A stretch of DNA of 64,000 nucleotides, taken from positions 8,587,001 through 8,651,000 of the forward strand of contig NC_088186.1 in NCBI RefSeq assembly GCF_028769735.1. Reading direction: 5' to 3'. Shown here piece after piece: positions 38,023-49,300 of the stretch. Made by a program: the position numbers and the translations under genes. Position 1 is the stretch's first letter. Every line of letters begins with the position of its first letter. This DNA comes from Zonotrichia leucophrys gambelii (lineage: Eukaryota; Chordata; Aves; Passeriformes; Passerellidae). The notes beneath the pieces are model-generated. The model did no database searches. It was not told the origin of the DNA and saw only the letters and a list, made by a program, of their open reading frames with translations.

Positions 38023-41000
38023 TCTGGGGTTTCATTAATTCAACAGAAACTGGAGTAGAAATTATGTGAATATCAACGGCAATGCACAGAGCTTTTGTAT
38101 GCCCTGATTGTAATCAAAGGAAAATGTCAAACTTAATTCCACAGAGGGCAAACCAAACGGGATCCAGAGTGGATGTGTCCTTCTTGTGACTGGGGAAAAC
38201 AGCTCTGAAAAGGCTTTGGATAATTTCAGGGTAACTGTTCCAGAGAAAAATGCTGGCAGATGCAGGATTTTACCTGACAAATAAATACCTTTGTAGAGAC
38301 AAACGAAAACTGTCATTCAAGGCTGAGTATTTTAATTTTCCTTTTCCATTCTCCTGTGATTTATACATTTTGTGGCTCAGGTAAATGAACAGGCAGTAGT
38401 GATGCCCTGGCAATCATGGCATCCCCAAGACAACCCAGAGTCTTGGGGACAGCTTCAGGGAGCCTTTAGGGGCACAAACACCTAAAGAAGGCCCTCAGAC
38501 TGGAGGCACAGCTGTGTCTAACTCCCAGTTTTAAACAGAGACCCTTCCACCTTCTGATGCTTCATTTCTGTCTTTTAATGGGGAGGTAGAGGAGGAACGC
38601 CAGCACTGACCCACCTCAGCAGCTGCTGTGGGGATAAATCCACCCAGACTGAGTGACAGAAGGTGGCCCTGGCACCCAAGGCACTCTACAGAGGGAATTT
38701 TGTAACATCTTTCCTTATTTGCCCTATAGGGATGGAAAAAATAAACAACTTCACAGTTTCTTGCCTGAGCAGAAGAGTGATGGAGCTTTCTTATTTTGAG
38801 AAAGGTGAACCAACAAAGCCTTTCAACCTGCCAGGATTATAAATAGACTTTCACCCCACATTCCTGCACTTCCCTTGATGTACAGACTGCATCTCAAGCT
38901 AGGGAAACTTTGATTTCTCAGTGGTTCTCATATTATTTCCCAGTAGGGTTCAGTGTATGAATGCCATGCTGAGCACACCCTGTTTGTAGGACACAGGGAG
39001 ATTTGAGAGCTGTCAAATGCTGAATGCCAGCTTTTGGCGGGGTTTATTTGAGGCCTGGGGTTTACTTTGGGGTTTATTTCCAGCCTGGGTATCTCATGCT
39101 GCCAGGTGAATTCCACTGTGAGTTAATACTGATTTCCCAGTCAGGTCTAATCAGAGATGATGTGGTCCCTGGAAAGGTTTTCAATCTCACCTCAGATCTC
39201 TCATCTCTCTTTTATCAAAAGCTTCCAACCCTTATGCACAGGGTGCACAAATAACCATTCCCTAAATCAGACTGACCAACCTGTAGTTCTCAGTTCCACT
39301 TCTTTCCATGGCCAATGATTAATATTTCATACTGACATAGGGGGAAATTCTGATTATTACAGCTGAACCACTCCAGAGCCCTGCCTGTCCTAACCCAGCC
39401 TGTCAGATCTGTGTGTCAGAGACACCCAAGCTGCCCTTCCCAGTGTCCTCACTTATAAAATCACTGCCCATCCCCACCCCTGGGTGCCCACAAGCTTCAC
39501 TCTGTCCCTTGGGTGGGTGACAGGGCCCCAGGATGCTGCTCCAGCCTGACCCTGCCCCACAGCTCAGCCCCCACTGATGCTCAGCACAATTCTCATTTTC
39601 CAGGGTTTGGGGTAAAACTCTGTGCCCTTTACTGAACAGTGTATCCAATTATATGATCTAAAAGGCCCTTTCTGGCTTAAATGCTGTAATTCTCCTGCAG
39701 ATTTTGTGGGTGAGATCCTGTTCAGTGATGCTTTTGTGGTGGTGCTGCCTCTCTGTGCCCTTTTGGGGTGTGTGTGCCACTGTGCCAGTGTCACTGTCCC
39801 TCACAGCACCCTGGAATTGAGCTTTTCCCTTCACACCCCTGGGCTCCAGTGCCTGTTTCCTCCTGCTACCCAAATCCATCCATGAGCGCTTCCTCCTCCT
39901 GACCCAAATCCACCTCATGGATTTTCTCAGGCCAAGATTTTCAAGAGCCACACTCACACCAGCAAATTGAAATGTTCTTTTTCTCTCTCTTAATGACCTT
40001 GAAATGGATACAATCTTCTTCTATTTTTTTTATTAATTAGATCCCAGAGTATGCATGAGAGTCTGAATGTACTTCTGTATGGCTCAATATTTTTATTATG
40101 CTGCTGAAATCACACAGCAATAGCCTGGTTTTCAAGAAATTATGAGATCCTTGTGGGAAATGAATGTTCTTCTGGTGTTCTATAACAGAATAACTGGGAT
40201 TTCAGTGATTTGAAATCTCTAGATGTGCCTGAAAATCTCATTCTGAATAACTCTGCATATTTTTTTTATTTAAACTATATTAATTATTCCATTTCTCCCA
40301 GCTTTGCAATTCATGTATTATTTTCTTCTGGTCATTAAGCAGAACACAGAGGGGTTTAATACCCAGAAATGAGTTTTCCACTTGGATTGACTCTCCCAAG
40401 TGCTGCTGAAAGGCGCCAGAAGTTTTCCAGCTCCCCAGTTTGGGGGATGCCACAGGGGAAGAACTCTGGGTGTGTTTGAGCAGACAATAAATCCCACTGA
40501 GCAAACTCTGTCTCTGACAAATTTGTGGAAGTTATTGCACTTTTATAACTGTTCCATTTGTATTGTTTTACTATTGCTTTTTATTATCTCTCCTAGCACC
40601 TCTGCTCTCCAAAGGAGATGGATGGTGCACATCCACTGCAGTATCAAGAAGTGTTTTTTTTTCCCCATAACCAATTTTCAGCTAATTTAACACACCTGAT
40701 TTTCCATATTCTTACAAGACTGAGTGATATAATTCTTTTGAGCAAGGAGGCATGAATAAACCCTCTGCAGCTTCCCAAGGAGATAACACTGCTCAATGGC
40801 TGCTTTAACCTTCCCTTTTCCCTCTCATTTTACTCCTGTCTGGTGTCTATTTTTATCCAGTGATCTTATTTGAGAAACAAAATGAGTAAAGAATGTTTCT
40901 ATTCTGGGAAACCCTCCAAGGGGCTGGGATAAGAGATGGGAGATAGGCAGCATCTCCCTCAAAAGAGAGTTTTGTGCTGACAGCAAAAGGTATCCTCACA

Positions 41001-41348
41001 GCAGTGTGGGCAATGAGATACTGGAGTGTCATTTCCTCTGCTCAGGACCAAGTGAATGGACAGAGATTCTAATAAACGCTGTTAAAAATAAACCCAAACA
41101 ACTTTTTCAGCCTTGGCCAAGGGCTGAGATGTGCAGCTCAAGCACAACCCCTCAGTGATTCATCGGAGGAAACAAAGCCTCCAGCGAGGTGATTCATCCT
41201 CAAAGTGCTCTGGGTATTTTGCACCACCTCAATTTACTGATTTTGCATTTCCATATCAAATGCTCTCCACATGTGCTGACATGTTCATGAGTGTGCAATC
41301 GGAGGGGGCCAGAGAACCCTGCAACCACTGGGGTCTCTCACTGAAGAT
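38023..41348. other. Intergenic, no gene or clear repeat seen
   Basis: I found no coding exon, CR1 or LTR here. AT content is ordinary and the open frames are short. Confidence 0.5.
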
Positions 41349-41760
41349 AAAGATTGTCACAGACATGTTTTATGAAAAATCCTTTCATTAGGATCTTTTC
41401 TCCTGAGAAGCTGGGAGGCCTCAGAAATGAAATGTAAACATCGATTATCTGCTGCTGTGGAATGCAACAGGTGCATCTGTGATTGGTCTTATGTGGTTGT
41501 TTTTAATTAATGGCCAATCACAGTCCAGCTGTCTCAGACTGGTCAGTCACAAGATTTTATTATCATTCCATTCCTTTCTATTCCTTTCAAGCCTTCTGAT
41601 AAAATCCTTTCTTCTATTCCTTTAGTATACTTTTAATATATCATTTTCTTTTAACATAATATATATCATAAAATAATAAATCAAGCCTTCTGAAACATGG
41701 AGTCAAGATTCTCATCACTTCCCTCATCCTGGGACCCCTGCGAACACCTCCACAAAGGAT
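41349..41760 (+). mobile_element. Solo ERV LTR (sense), nearly perfect 6-bp target duplication
   Basis: The LTR is 41355-41754, starts TGTCACAGACATG and ends CTCCACA. AAAGAT lies before it and AAGGAT after it, one mismatch. It is the most complete sense copy of the family at 14381 and has an AATAAA-type signal near 41676. Confidence 0.9.
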
Positions 41761-41785
41761 CCTGGAAATCCTCTCATTCCAAGCT

Positions 41786-41893
41786 GGATGGAGCTCTGCA
41801 CACCCTGGGACAGTGGGAGGTGTCCCTGCCATGGCAAGGGGTGGGACCAGGTGATTTTTAAGATCCCTTCCAACCCAAACCATTCTGTGATCT
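41786..41893 (+). mobile_element. CR1 LINE 3' end (sense), short
   Basis: The phrases caagctggatggagctctgc, gggaggtgtccctgccatgg and aaaccattctgtgat form a CR1 3' end that overlaps the start of segmental copy B. Confidence 0.8.
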
Positions 41894-42202
41894 ATGTAGG
41901 CCTGCAGGGCTGCACTGTGGAAAATCTAAGGAAAGAGTTTGGAAAAGTAGAACTGCCAGAAAAATCCTTTTTGTTACAGTGGCTCGTGTTGATGTGTCCT
42001 TCAGGCATCTCAGTGCCCAGCTCTTCTGGACAGGGGAAATCCTGTTTTCCACCAGCAAAAACTGCTCTGTGTGGTGTGCCCAAGAAGCCCCAAGAGATTT
42101 GCACAAAAACACCAAAGAAAGGAATAAGAGGAGAGCAGAATTCAAGAATGGGCAAGATTAAATAGTTCAGCCTGCACAAACTGAGAGTGACATTGCAAAG
42201 AT
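41807..42202. repeat. Segmental duplication, copy B (no LTR)
   Basis: A 396-bp copy of 36988-38022 without the LTR. The joint reads gtagaactgccagaaa, the intact pre-integration site. Confidence 0.9.
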
Positions 42203-42970
42203 GGATGATCTCTAAGGTCCATTTCCCCTCAAAGCCCTCTGTGATTCCCTGATTCCATAAGGAGCCTGACAGCATCCCTGCTATCAATGGCCCTCCATTA
42301 GGAGATGGCAGGAATCACTCAGGGTAATAAAACAGACATTAGGGTTCATTTTGTGTCTTAGATCTTGGATGAGGTTCTGGGCTGTAAACATGGCTGATGG
42401 CTTTGACAAGAAATGGATACCATTCATATGAACCCAGGAACCTTCTAAGGCACCTACACTCTTCACCCCCTGGATTTCAGTGGCAGCTGGGTGCCCACAC
42501 ATCTCTCAAAAATTGGGCATTATTGTCTTTGATAAAGTTTCAGTTATCACAGCTTCAGTCAAGGGTGAATTTCCAGTGGCCCCATGGATGGGTTCTCAGC
42601 TCTCAGTGAGTTCATTTCCTTTCAGCCAAGGGGCAGAACAACAAGTACAAACAACAGGCTGGGATGTTTTGTATTTCTCCTGACAAAGGCAATCACTTGC
42701 AATATCTACCAAGAAATAATTAGAGCTGCTGGTTTTGTGGTTGCCTTGTTTTCTGCCTCCCTGCCCTTTTATGCAAAGCTCTTTGCTGCAGAGGACACAG
42801 CTCGTGCTGATGCAACTTTGGGGCAAGCACCTGCTCTTTAACCTCTTGAACCAGAGCTGGGGAGAACTGATGCAATTCTGGTCAGAAGAATGAAACTGTG
42901 CTCTGGGAATCAGCATCATCAGGCAGGTGAGAGTGTGAAAGGTGTGCAGGGTGATGTTGTCACGTTTGAA
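42203..42970. other. Intergenic, short CR1 tail then unrecognised sequence
   Basis: A CR1-like tail (gatgatctctaaggtcc to gtgattccctgattcc) occupies about 42203-42256. The rest shows no gene. Confidence 0.5.
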
Positions 42971-42979
42971 AGCACATCA

Positions 42980-43165
42980 CCACCTCTAAGCCAGAACACA
43001 CAGCCAGAATACCCAAAATCCCTATTTAATGAGGGTGCCCCATCCCTGGAAGTGCCCAAGGCCAGGACAGGGACCACCTCTGAGCCAGAACACACAGCCA
43101 GAAGACTCCAAAACCTCTATTTAATGGGGATGCCTAATTCCTGGCAGTGTCCAAGGCCAGGACAG
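42980..43165. repeat. Tandem duplication, period about 94 bp
   Basis: The phrase ccacctctaagccagaacac begins one unit and ccacctctgagccagaacac the next at 43074. Both continue with cacacagccagaa, tatttaatg and gtgcccaaggccaggac or its variant, so CR1 sequence is part of the unit. Confidence 0.85.
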
Positions 43166-43275
43166 GGCTTGGAGCAGCCTGGGACAGTGGGAGATGTCTC
43201 TGCCCAGTCAGGGGTGGGACAGGATGAGCTTTAAGGTCCCTTCCAACCCAAACCAGTCCGGGATTCTGTGATTAT
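43130..43275 (+). mobile_element. CR1 LINE 3' end (sense)
   Basis: The run from cctggcagtgtccaaggcca through agcctgggacagtgggag to gtccgggattctgtgattat is a complete CR1 3' end. Confidence 0.85.
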
Positions 43276-44900
43276 AGGACCTTCACAGCAGATTCCAGCT
43301 CACCCTCTGGGTTTGCAGTGCTGTGCTCGTGGGCTGAGCAGATTTATCTCAGAAACTGGTTTAACCTGGATTGCACTTGTTTGCACAAATTTATCCCATT
43401 TTTTTCTCACTGACATGCACTGATCTCTTTTCCTTTTGCAGCCATCACACCTGGATGTCCTTACATGAGTTTAGCACAGGTGTTTCTCTGTTTGAAGAGC
43501 TGACCTGCAGTCCAGGTGTGAGTGTAAAAGCCTAAGAGCTCGCTGAGAACTGGGCCCTCTTCATGACACCGCACAAGGTGACACCCCACAAACTACACCT
43601 CCATTATCCTCTGCAATATCATCTACCCCAGTGAGGGATGTACCTGCTCAGTCATGAGCAGGAGGTGCTGACTGCCTGCTCCAGAGTCACTGCAGGACAT
43701 TGGGAATTTGGATTTTCCTGCATTTCAGAGCTGTCACATTGCTGAGGAGGGCTGGGGATTACTTTGGTGGGAAATCTCCATGTGCTGCTTCCCAAAGAGT
43801 GGATTTGCTGCTCTACACTTGCTGCCTTAAGGAGTCAAATGAACTTTCACAGGCAAGAATTTGTAAATCTTTCCATTATAATAAAGATTAATTTCCAGAA
43901 CTAGAACCTCTGCTGCTCATGGCTGTCCAGAAATTTTGCATCCACCAAGAAGGTGAGGACCCACCTCATCCAGCCTGCCAGGTCTGACCAAGTGAGACCA
44001 TTTTCTCATCCCTTTGCCTCTGGTTTAAACAGGTTGTGCCTGTTCCCATGGTGATAAGGGATGCTGTGAAAAACATTGCTTTGTAAATCTGTAGAAGCCT
44101 TTGTAGTGCTGTGCTCCAGTGATTTCATTAAAGATAGTGGTAATGATAGAAAATGCTACAGCTCTGCCATGTCAGGGGTGTAAAGAAGAACAATTGGATT
44201 AAAATTTAAAAGTTCTACCGTGTGGGAGGTCACGAACCCAAATCAGAGGAAACTGTAGAATTGCCCTCAATGAATGCCTGGTTTTTCTGTTCTGATATTC
44301 TTCCCAAGGAATTTCTTGTTGCTCTCTGCCAAAGGCAGGATGCTGAGCTGGATGGACCATTGGTAAGATTCTCCTTGCCTTCTCTGATGTCCTTGTAATA
44401 TCAAATTGGGATTAGCCGAGAAAAATAACCCAGGATTTGTTTTCCTGTTAAATAAAGTAACTGGTTTGAATGGATGTGATTCAAAAGGGGACACACACCC
44501 AGCTGGGAACATTGTCAGAAAAACTCAGGTGTCTTTTGACTTGGACTGGCCAGAAAGTGAGGAATCACCCCACAGGAAACAAGCAGTGTCCTTTAGCACT
44601 GGAATAGAGTGGGAATGTTTCCAGATAAATCCCAGCCGAGTTCTGTGCAAAGCCAGGGTGATAGTCCCAGGCCAGGACAGGATAGAAATGAGCAGGAATT
44701 CCCTGTCTGCAGATAAACCTGGGATTACTGACACCCTCTGTGGGCACATCCAAACCTCTGCATTCATCTACTTCGGTGTCACCGCTTCCTTTCTGCCCAG
44801 AACTTGCACCCTGCATCAGAAATTTATTTCTGACACCTTTCTGTGAATTTCTTCAATGAAAATCTCACCCAAATATCTCCAGACCTCCACAGATAAGCGT
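43276..44900. other. Intergenic, no gene seen
   Basis: Unique-looking sequence. The 146-residue plus-strand frame at 44406-44846 has no recognised relatives. Confidence 0.5.
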
Positions 44901-44902
44901 AA

Positions 44903-45345
44903 TCATAGAATTGTAGAATATTTTGAGCTGGAAGGGATCCATAGGATTGAGTCCAACTTCCTGCTCATCCCAGCAGTGCCCAACACAAACTCCTATGACC
45001 AAGAGGATCACCCAGAGGTTCCTTTCGCCTTGGGCAGGGTCAGTGCTGTGGGGAGCCTATTCCAGTGATCAGCCACCCTCTCAGGGAAGAGCCTTTCCAT
45101 AAAGTCCACTCTGAAGTTCCCCCGATGCAGCCCCACAGCAGGAGGTGCTCCAGGATCAGCAGCTCCTGCCCTGCTCCTGTTGGGAGGAAGCTCTGGACTG
45201 CCATGAGGTCCTTCCTCAACTACCTCTTCTCCAGCCTGAGCAAAACAAATCTCCTCAGATGTTCCTCATAAGTCCTGCTGCCCTAGGTGCCTTTTTCACC
45301 ACTCTGGACACACCCTCATAGTTCAATGTCCTTGTCCTGCTGAGA
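44903..45345 (-). mobile_element. CR1 LINE fragment (antisense), older subfamily
   Basis: It begins atcatagaattgtagaatat and continues with gattgagtccaacttcctgc, ccagtgatcagccaccctct and tcctcaactacctcttctcc, a longer piece that reaches the CR1 coding end. It ends about 260 bases before the first promoter motif of TNFSF8. Confidence 0.8.
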
Positions 45346-45604
45346 TGCCATAGCTGCTCCCAGCACTCGAGGTGCAGGGCAGAGCAGATCCATCTCCTCC
45401 CTCCCTCCGTTCTCTGGATGTCATGCTGTGCTTGGGACACCCCAGGGCACAGTGGGGCTGCCCAAAGGCCACCTGTGGATGCAGAGCTCTGGAGGTGGCT
45501 CCCTGTTGGGAGGCAGCAGAACTTTCAGTGCACAACAGGAAGGCAGAGCTCGGGGCGACTCCCTGAGCCCAACTGCAGCTGCACCGAGTATAAAATGAAA
45601 GAGA

Positions 45605-45674
45605 ATTTGCATATCTGCCCATTTCACAGAGCCTGGGGCGGGGGATCGTGGTGTCTGTGCACCTTGTGACATCA
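45605..45674 (+). promoter_or_regulatory. TNFSF8: Candidate TNFSF8 upstream elements: octamer, GC box, CRE-like site
   Basis: ATTTGCAT (octamer, Oct-1/Oct-2 type) is at 45605-45612, GGGGCGGGGG (Sp1-type) at 45635-45644 and TGACATCA (one base from the CRE/AP-1 palindrome) at 45667-45674. All lie 250-320 bases upstream of the TATA box. Octamer and AP-1/CRE sites fit a lymphocyte-inducible gene, but function is inferred from motifs only. Confidence 0.45.
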
Positions 45675-45920
45675 GAAACCTCGGCTGCAGCGCAGGACCT
45701 CAGTGGAGAAATCCCTGAGCAAGAACATGAAGCTCCTTCCCCTGCTCACAGCTGCGTCCTGCCTCACGCCCCCGGGGCCCTCTCTCTTTGTACGGCAAGT
45801 GATGAAGTTTTTTTTCCAGATCACATGAGCCAGGATGAAGGGGGAAAATCCTGCCAGGAGCAGAGATGGGCTGCAACTTGAACCTGACCGAGGGGAGACA
45901 CACAGCAGTGCCTGGAGAGC

Positions 45921-45928
45921 TATATAAG
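45921..45928 (+). promoter_or_regulatory. TNFSF8: TNFSF8 TATA box (TATATAAG)
   Basis: The motif lies in gagctatataagaacg, 66 bases before the start codon. A start site about 30 bases downstream would be near 45951, giving a 5' leader of about 35 bases. Confidence 0.65.
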
Positions 45929-45975
45929 AACGTGTCAGGAACAGGAGCAAACATTTTCTCAGGTGAAGGACTCGC

Positions 45976-45990
45976 ATGAATCAGCCATGA
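45976..45990 (+). promoter_or_regulatory. Four-codon upstream ORF overlapping the TNFSF8 start codon
   Basis: ATG AAT CAG CCA TGA: its stop codon overlaps the main ATG as ATGA (45987-45990). The uORF start has C at -3 (weak) and the main start has G at -3, so leaky scanning is likely. Confidence 0.6.
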
Positions 45991-46124
45991 ATGTGAATGA
46001 AGACACTGATTCCAGGAGGCTTGGAGCCACTAACAAAGTCTGTTTGTATTTCATCATCGCCACCCTGGGTGTGTTGCTTGTCTTTGCCTTGGCCACCATC
46101 ATGATCCTGGTCGTCCAGAGGACG
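45987..46124 (+). CDS. TNFSF8: TNFSF8 (CD30 ligand) exon 1: cytoplasmic tail and membrane segment
   Basis: The ATG has a GCC context and opens 46 codons ending at donor gtaagaga in phase 0. About 16 polar residues (MNVNEDTDSRRLGATNK) precede a hydrophobic segment (about 18-43) ending ATIMILVVQRT. Human TNFSF8 has ATIMVLVVQRT at the same place, also at the end of exon 1, so identity is good. The product is a type II membrane cytokine of the TNF family that binds CD30 on activated lymphocytes. The cytoplasmic tail is about 16 residues shorter than human. The upstream in-frame sequence has no ATG back to the TATA box, so this start is chosen. Confidence 0.88.
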
Positions 46125-46135
46125 GTAAGAGATTG

Positions 46136-46371
46136 ATTCTCTTCTCTTCTCTTCTCTTCTCTTCTCTTCTCTTCTCTTCTCTTCTCTTCTCTTCTCTTCT
46201 CTTCTCTTCTCTTCTCTTCTCTTCTCTTTCTCTTCTCTTCTCTTCTCTTCTCTTCTCTTCTCTTCTCTTCTCTTCTCTTCTCTTCTCTTCTCTTCTCTTC
46301 CTTCCCTTCCCTTCCCTTCCCTTCCCTTCCCTTCCCTTCCCTTCCCTTCCCTTCCCTTCCCTTCCCTTCCC
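46136..46371. repeat. Pyrimidine tract: (TTCTC)n then (TTCCC)n, at the TNFSF8 exon 1 donor
   Basis: About 33 units of ttctc with one interruption near 46225 are followed by about 14 units of cttcc/ttccc. The tract begins about 12 bases inside the intron. The minus strand is pure purine, with runs of GGGAA. Confidence 0.97.
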
Positions 46372-49300
46372 CATTCTGTGGCCAGAAGAACAGTTCCTCC
46401 CTCTGTTATAAATGCACACACACATGAATTAGGGGAAAGATGAAACACAGACAAAAGAACTTCAGGAAAAGAGAACCTTCCTCCATAGACACCATTTATT
46501 CTTGGCACACAGTTCCTACTCTGTAAATGGAAAGCAAAGGCTCCTGACCAAGGAACCAAGCAGCCTCTGTCCCACCTGCTTTGGTGTGTGTCTCCTGCTG
46601 GTTCTTTGGAGAAGAACCTCAGTGTTTGAGAAGGTCTGGTCTGGTTCTCTGAAATGGATTTCAGCAGGGCACATTCTCAGCTCTGTGACACCCTGTGGGG
46701 CTGATGTGGTGAGGCAGAGCTGTCCCAAAGCACCCAGACCAGTGCTGGGGGCCAAGGAGCTCCCTCGTGCCCCTGTCCCTTCAGTCCTGCCTTGGGTGTG
46801 ATTTTTAATGCACAGCCAGAGTTGTAGAAAGGATATCAGTGACACAAGGTCACACACAAACAACTCTTCCCTCTACCAACAGTCACTTTAACATCCTAAA
46901 ATAAAATATTGCTCTTGAGTGGATCTGGGGTTGATGGGGAACCAGTGACAGCCAGAGTGGAGATGGATGGTTGTGAGGATAAAAAGTGAATTTCTGACCT
47001 TGTAAGGGCATTACCATCAACTTCACCAAGGTAAAATGCCAGGTTAGAAGTTTTATAGTCTCTGAAATCTTATTGCAAAAATCAGAGTGCTGAGGTACCC
47101 CCACTACTGTTCACAGAGGGAAAGCTCCAGCACAGAGCTGCTGGAGGAACTGGCCATGGAAAACAAAATATGATCCTTTGACTCAATATTTTCTCTTGCT
47201 AAATTTACCCTGTGCAATCTGTGTGCCCGTGTATGCACATTACCCAGAAATTAAACCAGGAAGGCTTGACTGATACTCCTCCAAGAGAGGAATCATTTAC
47301 CTGTAATCAGTGTTCTCCCAAAAGAGAAGCACTTTGAGGACAGTTAACATGAGACATGGGGCTTTTTAAGTGAGAAATAGTGGGCTATCAGGGGAGATCT
47401 TTAAAATAACAGTCTAGGTAATTACAGACTTTCCACAGCTTTGCTGTATAATGAGGCTTTCATTTGTACTGATTATGGAAGCAAGCATTAAATCACCTCT
47501 CCATCAGGATAAAGCAGTTACAGGAGTTGCCAGAGGAACAAGATTGCTGAAAGAGCCAAGGTTTTGACTTAAAAGAGTAATGACACCATTGCAGCTGCTT
47601 TGAAAACAAGCTTGGCTGAAGGAGGAAATACGAAGCTGAGGGGTGTGAGGAACAAATAAAATCAAGCAGCAATTTTACACTCTGAGGAGAATTTGGCAGT
47701 GAAACCCAGACTGTGTTTTGCTCTCAGGGAGCTCAGAAGCAGAACAGCCACCCTCATCTGTGCCTGGTCCTGAAGTCCCAGAGCAGAGAAGAAGGGTTGG
47801 TTCTGTGGGACAGGTTCCACAGGGAGCTCCAAAAACACCTCAGCTCTGGCTGCACTGTCAGAGGGAAGTTGGGCTTAGGATATGTGGGGAATCTGAGCAT
47901 CTCCAGCCCTGACTGGGGAGCCCTTGGAGCCCCGAGCTGCTGTAGGGACCAGAGCACCACCAGCTGACTTCATTATTTTCTTTATAACTGACAAAAGGAC
48001 CAATATTTTGTGTCATCATCTCCTTGGGGCAATGAGGTTTTCCCTCCAGATGTTGCCAGCTGGATTGTGTGTGTGAGTTCAGGGGTAACTTCACACTCTG
48101 CTCACCCTTTTATTTATATTTATGCTTTTTCCTCCTCACCCTTTTATTTCCCTCTATTCCAAGGGGTGTTTGGGGGTCACAATGCAGGGGTTGGACCTTT
48201 GGGTGCCACAGCTTTAAGAAATCTTGTGGTGACAAAATCAAACTGTCCCTGCCCCCATCGCAGGCTGCCTTTTGATGAATTCATAATTGCCTAATTTAAG
48301 TTGAAGGAAGACAGACTGGAAAAGGAAAATCAAACTCTGCAGAAACCAGGCATTTGCAACCCCCACAATCTAAGTGCTCCAAAGAAGGGAAACACAACAT
48401 GAAAGGCTGAATGAAAAAGGCAACTATGATTCAAAGCTGCTTCTCTGAATCCTACAGCACCTCTAACAGAGATTATCACACCTCCCCACTTTCCAGCACC
48501 CCAAGAAATTTCCTTTACGCCTTGTTTTTCAGAAGGGTGGCACAGCACGTTAGTGCCATCGCTGGGAAGGGTCAATTTTAGAGCTAAATTCTAGTTTTTT
48601 TGGAACTATTTGCAGTGCTGAAGTCAGTTCATTCCTTCAGCTTTCATCTGCAGAACCACTTGGCTTCAGGCCATTGTTGATCTTTCACAAGTGACTCAAT
48701 TTTCCTCTGGAATGAGCACAGTCTCTGTAAGGTGGTCTGGAGCCATCTGTTTTCTTCTTAACACTGTTCATAAGTGTGTTAAACCCTCCACCCTTGTGCC
48801 TGCTGGATATATGTGTATATACCCACCTCTGGAGATGTTTGTGTGCACAGAGAGAGACATGGCAAACCAGTGACTCAGAATGGGACAGGAAGGGCTGGAA
48901 AGTGTCATTTTAAGGCACACAGACCCTCACAAGTCTGATGCTGTACAGAAAAGTTCATCAGACACCTGGGCCTCCCATTAACAAATTGTGTGGATGTCCT
49001 GAGTCCATGATCTGAGTAAGTCCATCACTGCTCTGGATTTTGTAGACTTTATCTATTGAACTTCTAAACTTTGAGGGGAAAACCTTTTATCAGCAGTGTG
49101 GCAAATACTAAAGGTCAGAGCAGGTTTTTCTATTTGCTGATCTGCTCTTTTATGCTGTTAAGAACCTTTAGAAGTAGATTTGTGAATGACTCATCCAGCA
49201 GCCAGCACAGTTCTGCACTATTTATTGGGTTTTTATGTCTCCTAAAAACTCATTTTGGCCCTGGGTGCCCCCTCTTGTGGCAACCCTGACAGACAGGAAA

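Noticed and set aside
44406..44846. 146-codon plus-strand frame upstream of TNFSF8
   Set aside because: No domain, no splice context and no recognised relatives. One such frame is expected by chance in 64 kb.
45981..46559. 192-codon minus-strand frame rich in Gly-Lys-Arg-Glu
   Set aside because: It is simply the translation of the (GAGAA)n/(GGGAA)n complement of the pyrimidine tract and overlaps TNFSF8 exon 1.
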